Below, piece by piece: positions 50,931 through 58,153 of a stretch of DNA of 64,000 nucleotides; within the stretch, counting starts at the first letter, position 1, and each line of letters starts with the position of its first letter. Made by a program: the position numbers and the translations under genes. This DNA comes from Dysosmobacter acutus (GTDB lineage Bacteria > Bacillota > Clostridia > Oscillospirales > Oscillospiraceae). The DNA is taken from assembly GCF_018919205.1 (NCBI RefSeq), contig NZ_JAHLQN010000001.1, positions 2,542,001-2,606,000 on the forward strand, given 5' to 3'. The notes beneath the pieces were generated by a model. The model did not search any database and was not told where the DNA came from. It saw only the letters and a list, made by a program, of their open reading frames with translations.

Positions 50931-51146
50931 TTAGAATAAAAAAATATTACACTTCTCATTTGGATCTGTAATGCCAAGGGCGCTACAAATTCGGGACACT
51001 TCATCAGTGTCAAACTTCTTCCGACCATTTATTTTTGCGTTAAGGGAGTTTACGCTCATTTTTACTTTTGGTGCAAGGCTTTGCTGGCTATAGCCAGCCG
51101 CTGCAATTTTCCCCTTAAGCAGGTTTGCGTTGACCAAGACGGCCAC
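50931..51146 (-). CDS. Cro-like regulator, system 2
   Basis: 71 residues: NANLLKGKIAAAGYSQQSLAPKVKMSVNSLNAKINGRKKFDTDEVSRICSALGI, Cro/CI-type HTH. Divergent from the CI-like repressor, behind a consensus promoter. Confidence 0.78.
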   Translation of the reverse strand: MAVLVNANLLKGKIAAAGYSQQSLAPKVKMSVNSLNAKINGRKKFDTDEVSRICSALGITDPNEKCNIFLF

Positions 51147-51165
51147 ACCTCCTTTTGATATCTAT

Positions 51166-51231
51166 TTCCCACTTTTGGGAACACCCATATCATACTACGT
51201 TGTTAGAATGCTGTCAACCCACTTTTGGGAA
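51166..51231. promoter_or_regulatory. Operators and cro-side promoter of system 2
   Basis: Operators TTCCCACTTTTGGGAA (51166-51181) and AACCCACTTTTGGGAA (51216-51231). Minus-strand promoter TTGACA (51217-51212), 17-nt spacer, TATGAT (51194-51189). One operator overlaps the -35, the other lies after the start site. Confidence 0.85.
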
Positions 51232-51258
51232 ATATTTTTTTAAATTTGCCTTTGCTTG

Positions 51259-51287
51259 TTGCAAAAGTGGGAAACCTATGATATATT
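51259..51287 (+). promoter_or_regulatory. Repressor promoter of system 2
   Basis: TTGCAA, 17-nt spacer, TATATT. A degenerate operator (TTGCAAAAGTGGGAA, 51259-51273) covers the -35, allowing autoregulation. Confidence 0.7.
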
Positions 51288-51310
51288 CTGAGCATCGGAG
51301 GGAAAACAAT

Positions 51311-51664
51311 ATGGAAAGAATAGCCGACAGATTAATGGCCGCTATGAGGGCAGCCAACACAACATATGTTGAATTGGCAGATCGAACCGGAATTTCAAAA
51401 TCTGCATTGCAACGCTATGCAACAGGAGAAACGGAGAAAATACCACTCGATAGACTGGAATCCATTGCAGACGCGCTTAACGTGTCAGCTGCTCACTTGC
51501 TTGGCTGGGATGAAAACAATCCCCCCGCCCAAGTAGACGAGGGGATTTGGAAAACAATCTGCGCAGATAGTGCCAAGCTGAGATTGGTTACGTGGATTGC
51601 TACTTTGGATCAGGATACGTTTCGTCGCATGGAAAAAATCCTTGATGCTGCATTTGATGTATAA
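51311..51664 (+). CDS. CI-like repressor, system 2
   Basis: 117 residues from the ATG at 51311 (GGAGGG SD). HTH MERIADRLMAAMRAANTTYVELADRTGISKSALQRYATGETEKIPLDRLESIADALNVSAAHLLGW, then a helical C-terminal domain without the LexA-type peptidase. Not RecA-cleavable by the usual route, so induction would need another signal. Confidence 0.85.
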   Translation: MERIADRLMAAMRAANTTYVELADRTGISKSALQRYATGETEKIPLDRLESIADALNVSAAHLLGWDENNPPAQVDEGIWKTICADSAKLRLVTWIATLDQDTFRRMEKILDAAFDV

Positions 51665-51818
51665 ACCAATCAAGTTGTTCATCATCTAAACGGCTGATTT
51701 TTTCAATGACTCTTGAAATATCCTCCTCGCTTGGCATATAAGTACCCTTTTCCGGGGCGCTCGTATGTACCTCGCTGTGGAGCAATTCACCACAGCAGTT
51801 CTCTTGTTCCAGCTTCAT
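51600..51818 (-). CDS. Small protein antisense to the repressor 3' end
   Basis: 72 residues from the ATG at 51818 (GAGGAGGAG SD). Acidic, with MPSEEDISRVIEKISRLDDEQLDWFIHQMQHQ. Overlaps the end of the CI-like gene by 65 bp on the other strand. Unknown. Confidence 0.55.
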   Translation of the reverse strand: MKLEQENCCGELLHSEVHTSAPEKGTYMPSEEDISRVIEKISRLDDEQLDWFIHQMQHQGFFPCDETYPDPK

Positions 51819-52080
51819 CCAGTTGCTCCTCCTCAAATCGAATATTTGTTCCATTCAGTGAGGATAGTATAACACCAAGATGCTTGGGATTCAATAGGGT
51901 GTTTTTCAAAATTGTTGTTGCATTTTTTGTCTAAAATTCGAGGTTTTCTGGCACATTTTTCCTCACTTGTTCTGATTATATAATGAACTTATTGAATGTC
52001 GAAATTACGCGAATTTTGTAATTTCCGGTAAGCCGGAATTTTGCCATTGATTTGCAATGCTTTCAGGCTGTACCCAACAG

Positions 52081-52103
52081 AAAAGCTCCGCCGAAACGGA
52101 GCT
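52081..52103 (-). terminator. Terminator of the Xre gene at 52102
   Basis: AGCTCCG / CGGAGCT stem followed on the minus strand by TTTTCTG. The stem overlaps the stop codon. The stretch 51819-52080 has AT-rich palindromes (e.g. TTCCGG-TAAG-CCGGAA near 52030) but no gene. Confidence 0.7.
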
Positions 52104-52290
52104 AATCGGGCCATAATTCATCAACAGTACAGAGCAGCGCGTGTGCGATTCGCTGAGCCGTCTTAACCCGTGGCTCCCCTCCCTGCTCTACATCGCTGAT
52201 TGTACTGACGGGTACACCGCTTTTTGCAGACAACTGATCCAACGTAATCCCCATCTCCTGTCTGCGTTGCTTTACTTTGTTTTTGACCAT
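52102..52290 (-). CDS. Xre-family regulator
   Basis: 62 residues from the ATG at 52290 (GGAGGAAG SD). VKQRRQEMGITLDQLSAKSGVPVSTISDVEQGGEPRVKTAQRIAHAL. Fourth Xre-type protein of the lysogeny region, next to the secreted cargo gene. Confidence 0.75.
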   Translation of the reverse strand: MVKNKVKQRRQEMGITLDQLSAKSGVPVSTISDVEQGGEPRVKTAQRIAHALLCTVDELWPD

Positions 52291-52389
52291 CGGCTTCCTC
52301 CACATGCGTTTTGTGGTAGGTTGCCCAGGTTGAACTATTGTATCCAAGCCGTTGGAGAGCGGTAAAAAATAAAATGGAGGAAAGAGAAA

Positions 52390-53073
52390 ATGAAACGAGA
52401 AAGAACAAAAGGATTTATCTCCGGCGTACTCACTTCCCTACTGTTGGTTGTATTGGTTGTGACCGCAGTCGCCCAGACAGGCACCATCCAAAAGACACTT
52501 GAGTACAAGAATATTAGTGTCACTCTTGATGGAAAGAAATTGGATCTGAAGGATGCAAAGGGAAACCCTGTGGAGCCGTTTATGTTTGATGGGACCAACT
52601 ATTTGCCGGTCAGAGCCATTTCCGAGGCGCTTGGGTTGAATGTTGCTTGGGATGGAAGCTCAAATACTGTTGTTTTGAAAACTCCCGGTTCTGCCTCAAC
52701 TACTCCGACACAGACCAACACGGACGGGCTTATTGTCGATAAGGAAAATATCAAAATCTATTATCATGGCATCAGCACAAGTGATTCCTACATGGGCGGA
52801 TACGGCATCAAGCTCAAAATCGTAAACGACAGCAATCGTGATGTCATGATTCAGGTCAGGAACCTTTCTGTAAACGGAATTATGACGGACTCCATTTTCT
52901 CTTGTGACATTGCTGCTGGAAAGACTGCAATTGATGAAATTACACTTTATCAGAGCGCCCTTGATAAAAATTATATAACCACTATTGACAATGCAAGTTT
53001 CAAGTTTATTGCGCTCGATGGTGATACGTGGGATACCATTTTTGAAACAAGTGAGATCACTGTGAGTAAATAA
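52390..53073 (+). CDS. Secreted stalk-domain protein carried by the prophage
   Basis: 227 residues, GGAGGAAAG SD. N-terminal membrane anchor or signal (GFISGVLTSLLLVVLVVTAVAQ). A copper amine oxidase N-terminal-like domain with FMFDGTNYLPVRAISEALGLNVAWDGSSN. A Thr/Pro linker, then a beta-sandwich-like domain of 120 residues. Not a phage structural gene; next to int on the lysogenic strand, so likely cargo expressed by the lysogen. Shares its first domain with the host gene at 6689. Confidence 0.75.
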   Translation: MKRERTKGFISGVLTSLLLVVLVVTAVAQTGTIQKTLEYKNISVTLDGKKLDLKDAKGNPVEPFMFDGTNYLPVRAISEALGLNVAWDGSSNTVVLKTPGSASTTPTQTNTDGLIVDKENIKIYYHGISTSDSYMGGYGIKLKIVNDSNRDVMIQVRNLSVNGIMTDSIFSCDIAAGKTAIDEITLYQSALDKNYITTIDNASFKFIALDGDTWDTIFETSEITVSK

Positions 53074-53104
53074 AATTTATCCCTACTAAGTATGGAAAAG
53101 TAAG

Positions 53105-53137
53105 CCCGCCCCTGGTATTGTGAGTACCAGGGGCGGG
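53105..53137. terminator. Perfect 13-bp inverted repeat between cargo and integrase
   Basis: CCCGCCCCTGGTA and its complement with a 7-nt loop. No T-run on the plus strand. Could be a weak terminator or a regulatory hairpin in front of int. Confidence 0.55.
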
Positions 53138-53206
53138 TATAAGGGCAGTAAGCTTTGTGGGCCTCGCTGCCCTTCCATTTTATCAAAGATGGGAGGAGGA
53201 TGCAAT

Positions 53207-54229
53207 TTGAAGATTCCAGAGCCAAAAAAACTTTCATCTGGGAAATACCGTATCCAAGTGATGGTGGACGGCAAGCGCACCGGCAAGACATTTGCCACGC
53301 CGGAGGAATGCATCTACTGGGCCAGCGGTATCAAAACAAAGAGTATCGAAAACGATAAATCGCCAAGGAGAATCACTGTCAGCGAGGCGGCAGACCGATA
53401 TATAGAATCAAAGGATGCAGTCTTGTCTCCCTCTACCATTGCCGGCTATAAAAAAATCAAGAAAAACCTAATGGGCCCTATCAGCAGCACATCCCTCCCC
53501 GATCTGACGCAGGAGAAAATTCAACACTGGGTAAACGGATTAGTCAAGTCTGGAAAATCCGCAAAAACAATTGCAAACGCCCACGGCTTTCTTAGTGCAA
53601 TTCTGAGCGAATATAAGCCCAGCATGGCGCTTAAGACCACTTTGCCGCAAAAGGTAAAGGCTGATATTCATATCCCGTCAGAGGGCGAAATAAAGGCCAT
53701 TGTGGAAGCAAGCAGGGGAACTCGATACGAACTGCCTATCATCCTCGCGCTCTGGCTTGGTTTAAGGCAATCTGAAATTTTGGGATTAGAGTGGAGCGAC
53801 ATCGACGGAGATTACCTTCATATACGCCGTGCGATCGTTATGGGTGAAAATGGCCCGGTAGAAAAGGGGACTAAGACATATAGCGGAACGCGGAGAATCC
53901 ATCTGCCCGACCCTATCAAGACTTTGATCAATGCGCAGCCTAACAAGGGAACCCATATTGTCCCTTTGACTGGAAAGGCCATTTACAGCGGGTTTAGCCG
54001 AATTTGTGAAAAAGCAGGGACCCCTCATTTCAGGTTCCACGACCTGCGGCATATGAACGCATCAATCATGCTTGCGGAAGGGATACCGGATAAATACGGG
54101 ATGAAGCGTATGGGTCATGCTACAAACAATATGTTGAAAACGGTATATCAACACACGATACGTGAGAGGGAGATTGAATATGATGCAAAAATCGACAGTA
54201 AATTTGAGGAGCTTTTTAAACCGGATTGA
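53207..54229 (+). CDS. int: Tyrosine site-specific integrase
   Basis: 340 residues from a TTG with GGGAGGAGG SD. N-terminal arm-binding part (GKYRIQVMVDGKRTGKTFATPEE), SAM-like core-binding domain (about 65-150), catalytic domain with R (ALWLGLRQSEILGLEW), HDLRH and the nucleophile Tyr in KTVYQHT. Adjacent to attR in ssrA, as for tRNA/tmRNA-targeting integrases. Confidence 0.93.
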   Translation: MKIPEPKKLSSGKYRIQVMVDGKRTGKTFATPEECIYWASGIKTKSIENDKSPRRITVSEAADRYIESKDAVLSPSTIAGYKKIKKNLMGPISSTSLPDLTQEKIQHWVNGLVKSGKSAKTIANAHGFLSAILSEYKPSMALKTTLPQKVKADIHIPSEGEIKAIVEASRGTRYELPIILALWLGLRQSEILGLEWSDIDGDYLHIRRAIVMGENGPVEKGTKTYSGTRRIHLPDPIKTLINAQPNKGTHIVPLTGKAIYSGFSRICEKAGTPHFRFHDLRHMNASIMLAEGIPDKYGMKRMGHATNNMLKTVYQHTIREREIEYDAKIDSKFEELFKPD

Positions 54230-54240
54230 TCCGGTTTTTT
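54218..54240 (+). terminator. Terminator of the integrase gene
   Basis: AAACCGGA-TTGA-TCCGGTTT followed by TTT. The stem contains the stop codon. Confidence 0.8.
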
Positions 54241-54282
54241 GTGTGCAATTTCGTGTGCAAATTTTGGATAAATTTTGCACAC
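54241..54282. repeat. Arm-type integrase sites near attR
   Basis: GTGTGCAA at 54241 and 54253, and inverted TTGCACAC at 54275. The same motif occurs at 19154-19171 beside attL, so it marks both prophage arms. Confidence 0.6.
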
Positions 54283-54348
54283 GAATGCTATTTTAAGCAT
54301 ATAAAAAGCAAAATCAGAAAACCAGCAAACCATTGAAAATAAAAGAAA

Positions 54349-54386
54349 AATCCCTGAAACCGTTGTGGGTTCAGGGATTCTTTTTT
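54349..54386 (-). terminator. Phage-supplied terminator for ssrA
   Basis: AATCCCTGAA / TTCAGGGATT stem. The T-run (54381-54386) is on the plus strand and the minus strand continues ATTTTTC. It replaces the host terminator that now lies beyond attL. Confidence 0.65.
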
Positions 54387-54414
54387 GGTGGAGGTGGGGG
54401 GAGTTGAACCCCCG
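54384..54414. other. attR: ssrA 3' end reconstituted by phage DNA
   Basis: GGTGGAGG, TGGGGGG, AGTTGAACCCCC: the functional tmRNA T-arm/acceptor, matching attL except one substitution and one added G. The exchange probably took place in the shared AGTTGAACCCC block. Confidence 0.8.
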
Positions 54415-54750
54415 TCCGAAAGCACTTTGACAGGACTTTCTCCGGGCGCAGGCGGTTATTTTGGAAGTCTTTCTCTTCCCGTTCCCCTTCCCGGCGGCAA
54501 GCCGCCACGCCGTCAGGTCAGGTGAGCTTCATGATGTGTGGCACAGGCAAAGCTTACTGTACTCACATTTACCGCTAAACGACGCCCTTCCGGACCCGCG
54601 GTCCTGTCCGGTCGGACGGCTGCCTTTAGTTAGGCAGCAACAGCAACAGTGTTGTTGTTCTTTAATTTATAAAATGCCCATTTTAAGGATGTTAGGCGCA
54701 TCCGCCCGCTTATCCAGCCTCCATACCCCCGTCGAAACCGGTACACCCCC
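54386..54750 (-). ncRNA. ssrA: Transfer-messenger RNA (tmRNA)
   Basis: 365 nt. The 5' end GGGGGTG pairs with CACCTCC before the 3' ACCA. GTTTCGACGGGG and GTTCAACTCCC are the tRNA-like signatures. The tag reading frame appears to be GCA-initiated AFYKLKNNNTVAVAA, ending in the typical Ala-Ala. With SmpB it rescues stalled ribosomes. It is the prophage integration target; its last bases are phage-derived but keep acceptor pairing. Confidence 0.92.
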
Positions 54751-54830
54751 ATATCTGGTGTCGGTTGGGGAAACGCTTACAGGCGCCGCCGCACGCCGCG
54801 AAGTGCGCGGCGGCGCTGTGCATGAATTGA

Positions 54831-55589
54831 TCAGGTCTTGGCAATTTTTGCAACTATCTGCTCCGGCAGCACCTTTGCCGCCAGCCGGTAGAACTTATAG
54901 AAAGCCCTGGGCGTGTAAATGGTCCGCCCGGCCCGGGCCGCCCGCAGCGCGCCCGCCGCCACCCGCACCTGGTCGCAGTAGGGCAGGGTTTCAAACATCC
55001 GGGAGTTGCCGGTGATTCCGCCCAAGGTGAGAAACTCCGTCTCCATGGGTCCAGGGCAGACCGCCGTGGCGTGGATGCCCTTCTTGCGCAGCTCCTCGCT
55101 GATCCCAACGGTAAACCGGGAGACGTATGCCTTGCTTGCGGAGTAGACCGTCATCCTGGGATTGACGCAGAACGACGCGATGGACGACACGTTGAGAATG
55201 CGCGCTCCCGCCTTCATATAGGGCAGCACCAAATTGGTCACAGCGGTCAGGGCGCGGACATTGAGGTCCACCATGCGGGTCTGAGTCTGGGTGGGCATCT
55301 CGCCCACGTTGCCCAAATAACCGCAGCCGGCGCAGTTGATCAGCAGCGTCACATTGGGCTGATCCAGCCGCAGCTTTTCCTCCAGATAGGCAAAACTGGC
55401 CCCCTCGCACAGGTCCAGGGGAAGGATCTCCACCTGAAGCTCCGCCAGCGCGTCCTGGACAGCCTCCAGCCGCTCCCGGCGGCGGGCAATCAGCCAGACG
55501 CACTCCACATTGGGAAACACATCCGTGAACTGCCGCGCAAACTCCTGGCCCAGGCCGGAGGATGCGCCGGTGATAATCGCGGTTCTCAT
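54831..55589 (-). CDS. Short-chain dehydrogenase/reductase
   Basis: 252 residues. TGASSGLGQ (NAD(P)-binding Gly motif, about 7-15), NCAG, NVSS and YSASKAY (catalytic Tyr-Lys) are classical SDR. The ending region has a helix-rich extension (FYKFYRLAAKVLPEQIVAKIAK) like the DltE/YqjQ-like group that acts on lipids or large alcohols. Same strand as ppi and smpB, upstream of ssrA. Confidence 0.9.
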   Translation of the reverse strand: MRTAIITGASSGLGQEFARQFTDVFPNVECVWLIARRRERLEAVQDALAELQVEILPLDLCEGASFAYLEEKLRLDQPNVTLLINCAGCGYLGNVGEMPTQTQTRMVDLNVRALTAVTNLVLPYMKAGARILNVSSIASFCVNPRMTVYSASKAYVSRFTVGISEELRKKGIHATAVCPGPMETEFLTLGGITGNSRMFETLPYCDQVRVAAGALRAARAGRTIYTPRAFYKFYRLAAKVLPEQIVAKIAKT

Positions 55590-55603
55590 AGAGCGTTCAC
55601 TCC

Positions 55604-56134
55604 TTACTTCTTTTCCGGCTGGGGATACTCCACGCCCTGGGTGTCCACACGGATGGACTGGATCACCACCGGCTCCTTGGGTTTGTCGTTCCAGTCCGTC
55701 TTCACCTCGGAGATCCGGATGGCCTCCTCCACCCCTTCAAATACCTGGCCGAACGCGGCGTACTGCCCGTCCAGATGGGGTGCGGGGGCAACCATAATAA
55801 AAAACTGGCTGCCGGCGGAGTCGGGCTGCATGGCCCGGGCCATGGAGAGCACGCCGGTGACGTGCTTGAGGTCGTTTTCCGCAAACCCATTGCCGGAAAA
55901 TTCCCCGCGGATGGAGTATCCGGGGCCTCCCATGCCGTTGCCGTTGGGGCAGCCGCCCTGGATCATGAATCCGGGGATCACCCGGTGGAAAATCAATCCG
56001 TCGTAAAACCCTCCGTTGGCCAGGTCGATGAAGTTGCTGACCGTGTTGGGCGCCTTCTCCGGATACAGCTCCGCTTTCAGCACTTTGCCGTTTTTCAGCT
56101 CAATGACAGCGATGGGGTTCTTTCCTTCAGACAT
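55604..56134 (-). CDS. Peptidyl-prolyl cis-trans isomerase, cyclophilin type
   Basis: 176 residues from the ATG at 56134. FHRVIPGFMIQGGCPNGNGMGGPGY, SQFFIMVAPAPHLDGQYAAFGQV and the FxxQ/MA-type active site segments are cyclophilin. No signal peptide, so cytoplasmic. Between smpB and the SDR gene. Confidence 0.92.
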   Translation of the reverse strand: MSEGKNPIAVIELKNGKVLKAELYPEKAPNTVSNFIDLANGGFYDGLIFHRVIPGFMIQGGCPNGNGMGGPGYSIRGEFSGNGFAENDLKHVTGVLSMARAMQPDSAGSQFFIMVAPAPHLDGQYAAFGQVFEGVEEAIRISEVKTDWNDKPKEPVVIQSIRVDTQGVEYPQPEKK

Positions 56135-56150
56135 TGTTCTACGTCCTTTC

Positions 56151-56624
56151 TCAGCGATTTCTCTCTTTGACCGCGCGGTCCATCTCACGGCCCGCTTCCC
56201 GCCTGGCCAGGGCCTCGCGCTTATCATAGTTCTTCTTGCCGCGGCAGAGGCCCACCTCTATTTTCACCCGCGCGTCCTTGAAATAAACGGACAGCGGGAC
56301 CAGAGCGTAGCCGTCCTGCTTCACCAGAGCGTGGAGCTTACGGATTTCCCGCTTATGCATCAACAGCCGCCTGGGCCGCACCGGGTCCTTATTGAAGATG
56401 TTTCCCTTTTCATAGGGAGAGATATGCATGGAGTGGAGCCACATCTCCCCTTCCTTGACAGTGCAGTAGGCGTCTTTCAGGTTCAGCGTGCCTGCCCGGA
56501 TGGACTTCACCTCCGTGCCGGAGAGCTCGATGCCCGCCTCGTACCGGTCCTCCACAAAATAGTCGTGGAATGCCTTTCGGTTCTGCGCCGCGATCTTAAT
56601 TCCCTTTTTTTCCGTGAGGACCAC
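56151..56624 (-). CDS. smpB: SsrA-binding protein SmpB
   Basis: 157 residues from a GTG with GGGGAG SD. NRKAFHDYFVEDRYEAGIELSGTEVKSIRAGTLNLKDAY, NIFNKDPVRPRRLLMHKREIRKL and KIEVGLCRGKKNYDKRE are SmpB hallmarks, with a basic C-terminal tail. Partner of tmRNA 1.4 kb downstream on the same strand. Confidence 0.95.
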   Translation of the reverse strand: MVLTEKKGIKIAAQNRKAFHDYFVEDRYEAGIELSGTEVKSIRAGTLNLKDAYCTVKEGEMWLHSMHISPYEKGNIFNKDPVRPRRLLMHKREIRKLHALVKQDGYALVPLSVYFKDARVKIEVGLCRGKKNYDKREALARREAGREMDRAVKERNR

Positions 56625-56649
56625 CTCTTCTCCCCTGCAAGTGGATGAT

Positions 56650-56678
56650 AGTATACCATACTCCCCTCTTGCTTTCAA
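56650..56678 (-). promoter_or_regulatory. Promoter of smpB
   Basis: TTGAAA, 17-nt spacer, TATACT; the start codon is 26 bp downstream of the -10. Confidence 0.75.
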
Positions 56679-56692
56679 GCGGGAGAATTGGA

Positions 56693-56721
56693 TTGGATTT
56701 TTCGGCGCCGTATGATATAAT
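56693..56721 (+). promoter_or_regulatory. Promoter of the Nudix and walRK cluster
   Basis: TTGGAT, 17-nt spacer, TATAAT, with about 150 nt of leader before the Nudix gene. The cluster may be read from it as one unit. Confidence 0.7.
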
Positions 56722-56872
56722 TGCCACAGGATTACACAGTCCAAACAGCCGGTTTGTTTAGCGGGGCCGCCGCCAAGGCATAATAGCCGCGATGCCGCCC
56801 GCCGTATGATGACAGTATAACAGATAAATATGAGCATTTTGTGAAGAATTTTGTCAGAAGAGGTCTTTTGAA

Positions 56873-57409
56873 ATGGATTTTACGGAAAAGCGGCTCAGCC
56901 GCAAAGAGATTTACAGCGGACGCATCGTTCAGCTCCATGTGGACACGGTCGCCCTGCCCAATGGGAAGGAGGCGGTCCGCGAGGTGGTGGAGCATCCGGG
57001 CGGCGTGGCCATTTTGCCCCTGGACGAGCGGAACAACGTCATCACAGTCAGCCAGTACCGCTACACCTTCGGCCGCACCATGCAGGAGATTCCGGCCGGT
57101 AAAATGGAGAGCGGCGAGGACCCCATGGCCAGCGCCCTGCGGGAGCTGAAGGAGGAGACGGGGGCCGTGCCGGACACCATCCTCCCCTTAGGTTCCATCA
57201 TTCCCGCCCCCGGCTGCTATGGGGAGGTCCTGCACCTCTTTTTGGCCAGGGGCCTTCACATGGAGGCACAGCAGCCGGATGAGGACGAGTTTCTCACCAT
57301 GGAGCGGGTCCCGTTCGACGAGATGGTGCACCGGGTGATGGCCGGTGAGCTCCAGGACGCCAAGACCGTGGCCGCCGTGCTGAAGACCAAGGTACTGCTC
57401 AATTTGTAA
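56873..57409 (+). CDS. Nudix hydrolase, ADP-ribose pyrophosphatase type
   Basis: 178 residues. Complete Nudix box from Gly in GKMESGE to REL..EETG. EHPGGVAILPLD and YRYTFGRTMQEIPAGKME fit the ADP-sugar pyrophosphatase group (NudF-like). 10 bp before the response regulator gene. Confidence 0.9.
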   Translation: MDFTEKRLSRKEIYSGRIVQLHVDTVALPNGKEAVREVVEHPGGVAILPLDERNNVITVSQYRYTFGRTMQEIPAGKMESGEDPMASALRELKEETGAVPDTILPLGSIIPAPGCYGEVLHLFLARGLHMEAQQPDEDEFLTMERVPFDEMVHRVMAGELQDAKTVAAVLKTKVLLNL

Positions 57410-57419
57410 GGAGGATTTC

Positions 57420-58127
57420 ATGGACAGCAAGAAAACCGTCCTGATCGTGGAAGATGAAAAAAATATTGTGGATATTCTCCGCTTCAACCTTCAGCGGGAG
57501 GGCTTCGACACCCTGGAAGCCTATGATGGCGAGGCGGGGCTGGAGCTTGCAAGGTCCTCCCGCCCGGACCTGATCCTGCTGGACGTCATGCTGCCGAAAA
57601 TGATCGGCTTTGACGTATGCAAGGCCCTGCGGGAGAGCGGGGACAACGTGCCCGTCATCATCCTCACCGCCCGGGAGGAGGAAACCGACAAGGTCCTGGG
57701 ACTTGAGATCGGCGCCGATGACTATATCACAAAGCCCTTTTCCATGCGTGAGCTGATCGCCCGGGTCCGGGCCAACATCCGGCGCACCGCCATGGCGGCC
57801 TCCGCCTCCCAGGAGGACGCCATGCCTGTGGCCGGGGACCTGACCATCCACACCGACAGCTGCCAGGTCTACCGCCGGGGCCGGCACATCGATCTCACCC
57901 AGCGGGAGTACGAACTGCTGACCTTCCTGGCCAGCCACCCCAATAAGGTCTACTCCCGGGTCGACCTGATGGAGCAGGTCTGGAACTACGGCTATGTGGG
58001 CGACGACGCCCGGACGGTGGACGTCACGGTCCGGCGGCTGCGGGAGAAGATTGAAGACAACCCCGCCACCCCTGTCTTTATCCTGACCCGCCGGGGCCTG
58101 GGCTATTATTTCAGCACAGCGCAATAG
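57420..58127 (+). CDS. walR: Response regulator, OmpR/PhoB family, WalR-like
   Basis: 235 residues. Receiver domain with DE acidic pair, phosphoacceptor Asp55 (LILLDVMLP), Thr (ILTA) and Lys (TKPF). The OmpR winged helix has LTQREYELLTFLASHPNKVYSR and DDARTVDVTVRRLREKIE. The walR assignment rests on downstream walK, yycH, yycI and walJ; PhoP-like regulators look similar. Confidence 0.85.
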   Translation: MDSKKTVLIVEDEKNIVDILRFNLQREGFDTLEAYDGEAGLELARSSRPDLILLDVMLPKMIGFDVCKALRESGDNVPVIILTAREEETDKVLGLEIGADDYITKPFSMRELIARVRANIRRTAMAASASQEDAMPVAGDLTIHTDSCQVYRRGRHIDLTQREYELLTFLASHPNKVYSRVDLMEQVWNYGYVGDDARTVDVTVRRLREKIEDNPATPVFILTRRGLGYYFSTAQ

Positions 58128-58153
58128 CCATTCCTTCCGAAAGGAGATCTGCC

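Larger units (their letters stand above)
19077..54414. mobile_element. Complete siphovirus-type prophage, about 35.3 kb, inserted in ssrA
   Basis: Bounded by imperfect copies of the tmRNA 3' end (attL 19077-19106, attR 54384-54414). It contains integrase, lysogeny region, replication, packaging, head, tail and lysis modules in standard order with no obvious decayed core gene. Architecture: HK97-type capsid with P27-type terminase small subunit, long flexible tail implied by tape measure and tail-tube genes. All essential modules are present, so it may be inducible. Confidence 0.9.
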
